Source of the DNA: Agelas oroides
Taxonomy: Eukaryota > Porifera > Demospongiae > Agelasida > Agelasidae
Reading direction: 5' to 3'
Assembly (NCBI GenBank): GCA_949130485.1
Contig: OX422192.1
Location: forward strand, 1,628,486 to 1,692,485
Length of the DNA stretch: 64,000 nt
Below, one piece after another: positions 55,200-64,000 of this stretch. Both the position numbers and the translations under genes were made by a program. A model generated the notes under the pieces. The model did not search any database, had not been told where the DNA came from, and saw only the letters and a list, made by a program, of their open reading frames with translations. Within the stretch, counting starts at the first letter, position 1; each line of letters starts with the position of its first letter.

Positions 55200-56857
55200 G
55201 TACCGGAGTACTATATAGGTCGGGCAATGTACCTAGCAGGAACCAATTTCATATGCAACCGAACAATATGTGAGAATCATAGCAAATCTCAGGCACAATC
55301 CAGAGTATCAAATGTTATATCTAGCTGGCCTCTGAAGCCGCTCCACGTAGACTAGCTATAGATGGCCATGGTAGAACTACAGTTTCAGAAGTTTGGTGTT
55401 ACTGGTAGCTACTTAGTACTGTAGGTGACAGTAGGTATTCATCCATATTCTAAACTGTCCACTTCAAAAATAACACGTAGTCGACCTTATCTCATGTGGG
55501 TTGCTAGCTAGCTACCATCAATCATTGTTAGCCACAATCATGAGAACCTGCATATGACAAACTAATTCATGTCACTTGAAGCTGATACAAGTTGATTCAA
55601 AATTGTGGCACAAAGTGATGCAGTGTGATATACGGTGTTAGTGTAATGCCAGTTTCTGACTGAGCCTCTGCTTCCCTCTGTGTCAGTCTGGCCTGGTATC
55701 GCTCCACCTTCTCATGGATACTGTTTCATCCTTGAACTTAATCACATCTCACAATATAGTCTCTTCCCCAAACACTCGCATGTTCAAGACTCGAGAGGGA
55801 GTAAACATGCATGAGACAAACAAAATTAAAACAAAACAACTAACACTACCAGTGTAATTCTCACTTTGTTACATCAAACTATCCCACTAGCTCAACTAAC
55901 GTTACCTTGATTCAACACAACACTTTTACAGCAACTTTGCTCAAATCCACTAGGTCGTAAGTTTTGTTTTGACGGAAGCAGCCAAGGTTATAGCTCGTAA
56001 TCTGCCTAGAGTTTTGAAGGAACATGGCTGGTGGGCAAGATAAGTTGCCAGAAAAGCTCATCCCAATGTATATAAACTGATTGAACAGGAACAAGCACAC
56101 ACAGAAGTTTTGATTGCTCAGCTTGTAACTGTGTAACTGGTTCCTAACCACCATAAAGTGTCGTAGTAACTCTTTGCTTTACTTAGAAACTGTTTTTAGT
56201 TGAGTAGGCAAAATGGCACATTTTAATTAGTGGGAGTAGGCAAAATGGCACCAAACCGATAATAGCATATACAATTAGCACAGGTACAGCATCGCAATAA
56301 CGGAAGCTAATACTGAAGGATAAAATATATAATTGACACGTATAGTGACTTTTAACAGCATGCTCACCAATCAATGATTGAAGTTGTATAAAAATGTATA
56401 GCTACTTCAACCAAATAAGATGGTCGGTAGGCTGGGATGTTGTGTAGATGTATCATAATTATAAGGGCAAGGTGTATAGTCTGCATGGATTGTGCCTGAG
56501 TACAATTAACCAAGAAAGCTCAGTGATGCTCTGCAACCACATGCAAGGACAAAGCATCTTCCTAGTGATCATGCAGAGCTGTGACCAAAATCAATAAAGA
56601 GTCGGTCAATATAAAAAAAAACTATATTAATAAACAGATGCCAATAACTGACATCTCAATTTAATCAACAATGTGTCAGTTAATAATCTAAGTGCAACTG
56701 GGGAGCAGAAAATAGAACTGTGTAGTGTTACTGGTGTACATATCACAGTAACAAACTAGTGGCAAAAATGAACCATGCCCAGAATATCCTAGAGTGCGCG
56801 AAGTTTAAAAATCCTTGTTTCAAGGTCACATAACTGTGACCTTTGAACAAGCAACAG
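55200..56857. other. Degenerate duplication remnants, no intact gene
   Basis: 55880-56370 resembles the 3' flank of gene Z in unit A (CAATCCACTAG.., GCACAGGTACAGCATCGCAATA..). 56419-56449 is a 31-bp scrap of the kinase C-lobe exon (encoding NIPAYRPS on the - strand). The rest is unmatched AT-rich sequence. Confidence 0.6.
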
Positions 56858-57484
56858 TCAGTCCATTGCAGCTGCCACATCAACTCGAGTTGTGCGGCCA
56901 TCTTTGTCTTTTCCTCCAGCAACAAGAATATCCCCACTCGGTAACAGACAGCAGGCACAATGTGCTCGTTCAGTAGGTAAGTCTTCCACCTTTTTCCATG
57001 CTTTCTTCTCCTGGTCGTAGACATGGATGGCTGAGCTACATTGTTCATCATGGTGTCCCCCCACTGCCAATAGTGATCCATGAAAAGCAATTGCAGCAGA
57101 ATACTTCAGTGGGGTATCAGGGAGCATGCGCCACTGTGCAGGTGAATAATTATTGCCAGTTTGTGTAAGAGCTGGGAGGAACACACTGAGTACTTGCTTG
57201 CCCATCGTGCCTCCCAACAGGTATAACTCTCTGTTTTTAATGGCAGATGACATTCGATTGCAGCTCATGGGGAGTGGGTGTGGCAGAGAACCACTGACTA
57301 TGGTGGGTAGATGTGTATACAGCTGGTGAGCTACGAGGTGTGTTCACTGGAGGGTAGGGTTGTTCCCACCCATGTGATATGGAGTACACAGCTACTGCAT
57401 TGCTTGTTTTTTCAGTGAACCGATCCACACCACCAATCACTGTGAGCTGGTGGTTGACTTCATTCATTGTGAAGTACCTGCAAT

Positions 57485-58036
57485 TATCATACGTCTAACT
57501 CACGCTAATGTATGGGAGTCAATGGGGAAGCCTTGCAGCTGCATGCAGTTTATAAAAAGCCGTATTTTTTACTACAAGTCACGCGACAATCCGTATCAGT
57601 ACTACAAGTCATGCGAGAATCCGTATCAGTACTACAAGTCACGCGAGAATCCGTACAGAGGTTTTCAGGTTGCTTGTCAAACTGGACAAGCTGCAAGTGC
57701 AAAGTCCACTTTTGTAAAATAACCACTAATCAGATTTAACACTGTTCACTAAAGCCTGCTTGTGTAACAATTTAATTAGTGGTTAGTTTAAACAAGTGGA
57801 CTTTGCATTTGGCACTTGTGCAGTTTGACAAGTAACCTGAAAACCTCCGTATCAGGTACTACAAGTCACGTGCGCTGTGTCTGAATGTGCAATGAAATTG
57901 AAGGTTCGTATGATAAAATCATTATCACCATAGTACCAAGCTATACCGTTGGCATTGTTACTCCGCAGCACTCATAACAATACACATGGCAACAAACTCG
58001 TGATATTTTCCGGTATAGCTTGGTACTATGGTGATA
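57485..58036. mobile_element. Nested inverted-repeat elements in kelch exon of unit D
   Basis: The outer element has TATCATACG/CGTATGATA ends (57485 and about 57917). It has inner arms CAGGTTGCTTGTCAAACTGG (57667) and their complement (about 57830), plus three 30-bp direct repeats ACTACAAGTCACGCGAGAAT.. at 57571-57660 with a further piece near 57858. Next to it is a 113-bp palindromic element with arms TATCACCATAGTACCAAGCT (57924) and AGCTTGGTACTATGGTGATA (58017-58036). Confidence 0.8.
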
Positions 58037-59820
58037 CTTATATATGGTAGTTCAGTCCACTGTTGTGTTTGTGGTTCATATCTATGTATATCTCACGACT
58101 GGCTCCTCCTGCTGCAACATAAACAACTGCATCAACTACTACTGAATCTGGGTATGCCATTGCATATGGCATGTCTGCCAGCCGCCTCCATTTCAGTTTT
58201 ATCTCATGAACAAGATGTGGCTAGAATAGAAGAATCACAGCATGTGTAAGTTTTACTATCTGCCAAGAGGTAGCCCAAACTTGAGCTCATACTTTTCTAC
58301 TCCCATGATAGTTAGTTACAGCTCCATATTCCAGGATGGGCAAGTTGCTAGTAATTTGTTGTTTGACTGTTCTCTACTCTGAATGCTAAGACAGTATAAA
58401 ATTCAACCTCATAACGCAGATCACAGTTTAGGTTAACAATTACCCTCAAACATCTCTCTAATGGTTACTTGACTTAAAGCAAACTATATACACATGCCTG
58501 TCTATACAGATCCATTCAGTTGCTGAGCAAGAGCTCATCTGTGCACAGGGAATCTACAGTGCACAGAAACTTTCGAGCCATTGTACACTGACATAGCATG
58601 CAGTAAACATGTGCTGCAAGTCTGCGTGGAGTATTCAAAGTCTCAATTTGCAAAGTATTTTGTAAACAATACTACATTACCACTGTCCTACATATACTGA
58701 GTGCCAATATCCCAAATCAGTTACTCACCCGTAGCTTTACAGGTGGAGGCTGCACTGCAGCTACACTTTCCTCTCTGAAGGCAGTCTGATCCCACACATA
58801 AAATACATAATCAAACACCGTAAATGTAGATTTATCTCGATATAACAATATGTTTCCTTACTCTCAGTTCTCTATGCAGTCCGTTGATTTCAGCATTTCT
58901 CTCTCTGAGTTGTTGCTGAACCTGGGCAACCCTTGAGTCCATCTCCTCCTACAGCAACAACAATGCTATTATCAGCATTAGACCTATCCCTATTGTCTGG
59001 GTTGAATTGACCTGTATTTGTTGAAGTTGAGATTACAGTGCAGTTAGCTGCTCATCTTTGGAAGAATTTGGGCTCTATATAGGAAAATGGGTATATATAA
59101 GATTTAGCCATTATACTACCGAAACGAATATTTCTGCAGCTCCGTACCCTCATCATCTCTAGCTCTCTCTGCTGTCTCTATATTTCAGCAGAATTAGCCT
59201 CCACCTCTGTGTGCAGCCTTCTTTTATCCTCCTAGTGAGCAAAGCATAGGCTGAGCACTTTCTCCTCCTCCCCATTATCCTTCCTTACTCTCAATACCTG
59301 GAGCTCTCTTTGTTGCCTGTCAATTTGAGCCGCCCTCACATAAAGTTCTTCATCTTTTTGCTGAAGTTGGGTGTCCAGAGCCTCAACATGTGCCTGCAGC
59401 CTTTGTTTGTCCTCCTATACGTAATACAATATGCATGGTTGTCACTCCAGATCTGCAGAGGTGTATACATAATGGTGCAGGGTGTCCTTACCTGTATTCG
59501 CTGTAGGTCACGTCGCAAGCTGCTCTATCTCACCTTCTTTCTCTCCCACTTCTGTCTCTCTCATTCTGAGCACACTCATCATGGCAACCTGTAGCTTTGC
59601 CATTTCCACCTTCACCTGCTGCCCACTGCCATATACTCTCTCGATCTGGGGCCTCACTGCCTCTAACTGGTACAGCAGCTCCTCAGCAGATGGTCAGTAG
59701 GCTGGGATGTTGTGTAGACACTGACAAATCAGCTGTAAAAGAGGGTGTTGCTCTCCTAGCTGCTCACAGAGTGGCTGAATGTAGTCTGTTCGACACTCCA
59801 CCTCAGAGCGACCCAGGATG

Positions 59821-60286
59821 TGGTCTGGATTGTCAGGGTCTGAGTAGGTGGAGAAGTGTACCCGGAAATACCTTTTGTACCCATGACAGCTACCATTACA
59901 CTTTGGGTGTTCTGCAATGCAATGAAGATGGTTATCTAAATATCAACAGTACATGTGGATAGTTGCATTCTTTTGTACACATCAGCATCACAGAACACTC
60001 CCTTATCAGGATTTATCCATATATTTGTAAAGATCTGTCTCAGACTGTCTGACTGGTCTGGATTGTCAGGGTCTGAGTAGGTGGAGAAGTGTACCCGGAA
60101 ATACCTTTTGTACCCATGACAGCTACCATTACACTTTGGGTGTTCTGCAATGCAATGAAGATGGTTATCTAAATATCAACAGTACATGTGGATAGTTGCA
60201 TTCTTTTGTACACATCAGCATCACAGAACACTCCCTTATCAGGATTTATCCATATATTTGTAAAGATCTGTCTCAGACTGTCTGCC
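59821..60286. repeat. 233-bp tandem duplication in kinase intron of unit D
   Basis: 59821-60053 and 60054-60286 are nearly identical (TGGTCTGGATTGTCAGGGTC ... CAGACTGTCTG). The duplication copies the first bases of the C-lobe exon including its 3' splice site. Confidence 0.95.
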
Positions 60287-61224
60287 TTCTACCCTCAATT
60301 TAATCCCTCTGACCTGTGTGAGGGTGAAAAGTGCAAGGTGACCAAACGAGAAGATATCCAGCCGAGGACCATATCGTGAATGCTCATCAAACGATTCAGG
60401 TGGCATATAGGCTAATGTTCCTGGTACACGGGAGAGGGTCCTGGCCAGCTGGCCTGGCTGCAGGTCAACAATACGAGCATTTCCAAGGTCACTGATCTTG
60501 GCCACCAGTGACGATGTAAGCAGTACATTCCGAGCTGATAAATCACGGTGTACAACAGGAGGGTTGTGGGTGTGCAGGTAGAGCAGCAGCCGTGCCACAT
60601 CTGTCAGCAGGATAGTTTGAGGGCAAGTGGGAGGCCGGGGAAGTTTCCAACAGGTCGTCTAGGCTGCTGTCCAGTCGTTCGATCACTAGCACTGGCAGTG
60701 CTGACCCTTCTAAGTAACACAACCCCAGAAACTGGACCACATGAGGGTGCCACATCTCTGCCATTACCTACAGTGGCATCCAAACTTGAAGTGAAAAAAG
60801 TAAGTGTACCTTCGTTTCTTCAAACAATGACCACTATTGGCAGTGCTACGCTACTATCCTAATGTATATAACAGTTTTGCTGGTTACCTGGCACTCCAAG
60901 AAGTACTTTCGCGCGATGTCGGCCACGCCGGCGTTCAGCCTTGCTGCGTCGACCTGGAAGTAAGGGCAGAAAAGTGGGCGGGGCTTACAATGGGGGCATG
61001 CCAGTGAAAGCCTTTCTGTGGAGTTAGAAATAGCCAGTGAAAAACATAGTTGATAAAGAATCAAAGATCAACAGGCCTGCTATAAGCTTTCATGCATTTG
61101 TGCATGAAGGCTTGAAGCAGGTACTGTAGGACTATTCATGAGCATGAGTGCTAGTGCGGTTTTTCTTGTGTGATCATCATCCAAGACAATACCTGGTGAA
61201 TTCTGAGGAATGGTATATGATTCC

Positions 61225-62240
61225 TCAACTTGCACAATGCTGTGGGATGGTGAGCAGTCGCGTCCCTCCAACATCAATCAAGGAGTGAAACAAGGAGCTA
61301 TCCTCTCCCCACTGCTCTACAGCCTGTTTGTCCTAGTAAGGCCATACCAAATTGTTTCACGGATTGCTTAGGTCAGAAACATGACCCGGTAGGCAGGCAA
61401 AAAAATTAAAATAAAAATGACCGAACTTCTCATGAATTTAATTAGATACCACACAGTCACACAAAACTGCTCGCCATCCTCCATTCTTGCCACGTGGTGA
61501 GTACTTAGCCTTGTTCCCAGGCCTTCACACGTTCGTCGCTTGCTGCACGATAATTTGTAGTGCTATCGACGAATGCGCGAAGGCCTGGGAACGAGGCTAG
61601 AGAGTACTGGATTACGTGTGCATATTAATTGCATTTTTAAATTTTTTTTTTCAATTTTCAAAAGAAAGACCCGGCCGGATCCGTGAAACATAAGATCAAT
61701 TTGGTATGGCCTAACAATGGAGCAATTGGTTCCTACCACCACCTGGACAATCAAGGGTCAGAACATAGAAGCGGTCAAAGAACACCTTCACCTGGGCATT
61801 CTTAGGTCTACAGCACCCCCCCACAACCAGCAGAACATCCCGCCACATCAATCTTGGCTGATCCGCTTTCTTTGCTCTAAACCGGGCAGGAACAAGATTT
61901 GGCTGCCTTCACCCCATCACAGCCTTATGGCTAGCATCTCCCTCCCTAAAATATGCTGCATGTATGGTGAGAGCTCTGGAACCTGTCCAACACAGAACTG
62001 GAAATGCTCGAGAGAACCCACAGAAAAATTCTTAGGGCCCTGCCTAGACAGGTTCTACAATGCAGACTCCTGGAGTCTAGTCCTGGATCCCTCTGCTGGA
62101 ATCTCAGATCAATATTCCCTCCAAGAGCTGTTGGAAAAGGTGTATCAAAAATATTCTTGCAACCCATGCCCATCTGCACCTGCTGAACCAACAAGAGCGA
62201 CCTGGAATACCTCACAATGTGTGACCCCAAGTTTTCCACA
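61225..62240 (+). mobile_element. Broken non-LTR retrotransposon (LINE)
   Basis: 61225-61338 encodes the reverse transcriptase piece INQGVKQGAILSPLLYSLF (the GxxQG..LSPxL motif of LINE reverse transcriptases). After an inserted MITE, 61717-62240 encodes KEHLHLGILRS and then LERTHRKILRAL in another frame, both typical of the region C-terminal to the catalytic domain in CR1/L2-type elements. The YxDD core is missing and frames shift, so it is dead. It lies between units D and E. Confidence 0.75.
61337..61713. mobile_element. TA-flanked MITE inside the LINE, itself carrying a MITE
   Basis: Ends AAGGCCATACCAAATTG and CAATTTGGTATGGCCTA next to TA, with sub-terminal TTTCACGGAT/ATCCGTGAAA. At 61506-61599 it contains a TAGCCTTGTTCCCAGG palindromic element flanked by GTGAGTACT and GAGAGTACT (8/9 match). 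This gives three layers of insertion. Confidence 0.82.
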
Positions 62241-62705
62241 CCCTTCCCCCTTTGGAATATGACACACTGTGCTAATCAGCTCCACCTGACCACTAGATCC
62301 AATTTCAAGATCTGCCTCCTACTTGGCTGTCACGGCGTCAACACCTAACTTACAACGTCATGTACCAGAGAGCCTGAGAATGAGGCTAGGTCTATTGCCA
62401 TGAGAGACTTAGCTCCCTGTAGATGATGTACCTTAATTCCTCCTGGCTTAACTTGCATGCAGCCATGCTAGATGGAATATGAACCGTGTGTACTCCACCA
62501 TCTAGTGTTTCAGAACATGGTCTCTACCAAATCGTGCATTCTAGAAGTCTAGAACGGTTAGTTTTCAAATTATCACTTTTGTGAGTGTGCATGTGCGTTC
62601 TCTATCAATGTTTGATCAAAGGTGAGCTAGAGTGCCAAACTTGTAATGCTACAAACTCGTAACGGACAAGTTTAAGTCAAACTCAGGCTAGGAACAGAGC
62701 AACAG

Positions 62706-64000
62706 TTAGTCCAGCACAGTTGCAACATCGACTCGGCTAGTTCGACCATCTTTGTCTTCTCCTCCAGCAATAAACACCTTCCCGCTTGGTAACAGACAGC
62801 AGGTACAATTTTGTCGTTCAGTAGGTAAGTCTTCCACCTTGTTCCAGGTGTTTTTCTCTTCATCATACATGTGGATGGCTGAGCTACGTTGTTTTTCGCT
62901 ATTTCTCCCTCCCACTGCTAGTAGAGATCCATGGACAGCAATGGCAGTGGACCACTTCAGCAGGGTATCAGTGAGGGTGTCCCACTGTGCAGGTGGCTTG
63001 CCAGTTTGTATAAGGGCTGGAAGGGACACACTGAGTACTCTCCTGCCCAGGGAGCCGCCCAGTAGGTACAATGTATCACGCATAATGGCAGAGGACATTA
63101 TACTGCACTTCACGGGGAGTGGTGTGGTAGTAAACCACTGGCTGTGACTGGTAGATGTATTAAGGACTTCAACTGTAGTTAAGTCATTGCATGCATCACG
63201 CCCACCTGCCACCACCAGATGTTGGTGGTAAGTGGATGCAGCTAGCCAGTAACGAGGTGTGTTCATTGGAAGGTAGGGTTGTTCCCACCTCCTCTGCGAG
63301 GGTGAGTACACAGCCACTGCATTGCTCAACTTCTCAGTGGATACGTCACGACCACCAACACACATGAGTTGGTTGTTGACTACAGTCATGGTAAAGTCAC
63401 AGTACTGATGTCGTGGTAATGTAGTCCACTGTTGTGTTTGTAGCTTGTATCTGTGTATGACACATGTACGATGGCCACCTCCTGCTGTCACATAAACAGC
63501 TTCATCTACTAATACTGAGTGTGGGCATTGCATTGTTTCTGGCATGTCTGGCAGCCTTCTCCATTTCAGTCTCAGCTCATTAGGGATGTGTGGCTGGAAG
63601 AGTGAAATCCAAGCTCATACTACTATGCTACATATACAAATTTAGCAGCTGTACAAATTATGTACTTGCATGAAGCTATCCAACTATTGAGAGGGTTGTA
63701 TGCATATTTGGGCTCACCATATGATAGCCTACCAGCTAGCTTTCAGGTAATTCTCGAGCAGTGACTTGACTCAAACTAACAACAAACAAAAGAGAGCGCC
63801 TGAGCTAGGAGAGCAAGAGCTCCTCTATCTGCAAGCACAAACTTTGAGAAATATTCACAATGAGCAAAGTGCACCTTGCATGTTTGAGACTCAGACTTTG
63901 AGGAGCCAAACTAATCAATTTCACTGTTCACCAACAGTGCATAGTAAACATGAGTCTGTGCAGAGAGCACTAGTCTGTATCCTTACCCTCAGTTCTCCCC
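62706..64000 (-). CDS. Unit E: kelch exon of a further gene K relative (partial)
   Basis: Kelch exon 63593-62706 (acceptor CTCTTCCAG, 295 codons plus TAA) is open and gives a six-blade propeller (blade pattern GG then Y, then W; the first blade LRLKWRRLPDMPETMQCP). It is preceded by the end of a coiled-coil exon at the window edge (64000-63987, GELR then donor GTAAGG). So the gene continues upstream beyond the window, and kinase and coiled coil are expected there. The LRLKWRRL form resembles the gene Z copy B remnant (46538) more than A-C gene K. It ends with a stop directly after ATVLD, as in gene K. Confidence 0.8.

Larger units (their letters stand above)
46800..55200. repeat. Segmental duplication unit C
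   Basis: Third copy of the ITPR tail plus gene K block. It starts inside the ITPR intron and keeps gene K order. It lacks gene Z: beyond 55200 only degenerate pieces of the 3' flank of gene Z (55880-56370, matching about 18950-19110) remain. Confidence 0.88.
56858..60953 (-). pseudogene. Unit D: diverged kinase - coiled coil - kelch pseudogene
   Basis: Recognisable pieces: kinase exon 1 tail 60953-60888 (GVADIARKYFLECQ); kinase exon 2 from about 60769 to 60318 with HRDLSARN, DLG and MPPESF but two single-base frame errors between LLET and LLYLHTHN; C-lobe/coiled-coil exon 59870-59490 with TGA in place of the Arg of AYRPS (59695-59700); coiled-coil exons near 59415, 59235, 58955 and 58790. 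The kelch exon (58220-56858) is frameshifted in blade 1 (EIYIDMNH for EIYRYEPQ), split by a 57485-58036 insertion and internally deleted (57330). More divergent from A-C than they are from each other, so it is an older duplicate. The glycine-loop exon is missing. Confidence 0.82.

Overview
The window looks like nuclear DNA of a non-bilaterian animal, most probably a demosponge (the gene set and the abundance of small palindromic transposons would fit Amphimedon queenslandica; this is inference, not a database match). The reasons are short introns with canonical GT-AG borders, animal-type genes (the 3' end of an IP3 receptor, MDM1, ZU5 and death domains), dense MITEs, and a scaffold gap of 200 N.

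Layout. 1-5.9 kb: a 21-bp minisatellite, a Tc1-like MITE, and the 3' exons of an MDM1 orthologue on the + strand. After the N gap (5900-6099) comes a head-to-tail segmental triplication: unit A about 6100-27570, unit B about 31870-46350, unit C about 46800-55200 with degenerate sequence to about 56.4 kb. Each unit starts with the last exons of an IP3 receptor (ITPR, + strand). A convergent - strand gene follows, called here gene K, encoding protein kinase - coiled coil - kelch propeller. Units A and B then carry a second - strand gene, gene Z, encoding kelch - linker - ZU5 - UPA-like - death domain. From 56.8 kb to the end are more diverged and mostly broken relatives: unit D (pseudogene) and unit E (kelch exon intact, rest beyond the window).

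State of the copies. Gene K is open in A (about 789 aa) and B (about 808 aa). In C its kinase is interrupted and one coiled-coil exon is frameshifted. Gene Z is damaged in both copies: in A the kelch exon is truncated and a MITE sits in the ZU5 exon; in B most of the kelch exon and the linker exon are deleted. ITPR tails A and B are open and differ from each other only at synonymous sites in the exons compared; tail C has a 4-bp insertion and a premature stop. No ITPR copy in the window has its N-terminal 2000+ residues, so the parental gene must be elsewhere or the assembly is broken here.

Mobile DNA has reshaped the triplication. It includes a full-length Ty3/gypsy-type LTR retrotransposon with apparently identical LTRs and one 1302-codon gag-pol frame (20044-24377). 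There is also a piggyBac-like TTAA element, a family of TAGCCTCGTTCCCAGG palindromic elements with 9-bp target duplications (Mutator-like, one of which carries exon-like sequence), TA-flanked MITEs, hAT-like MITEs, and a broken LINE. The biologically most interesting content is the kinase - coiled-coil - kelch and kelch - ZU5 - death architecture. All gene K junctions that I could read are phase 0, so modules can be gained or lost without a frameshift. This suggests a lineage-specific family of intracellular signalling proteins evolving by tandem duplication.
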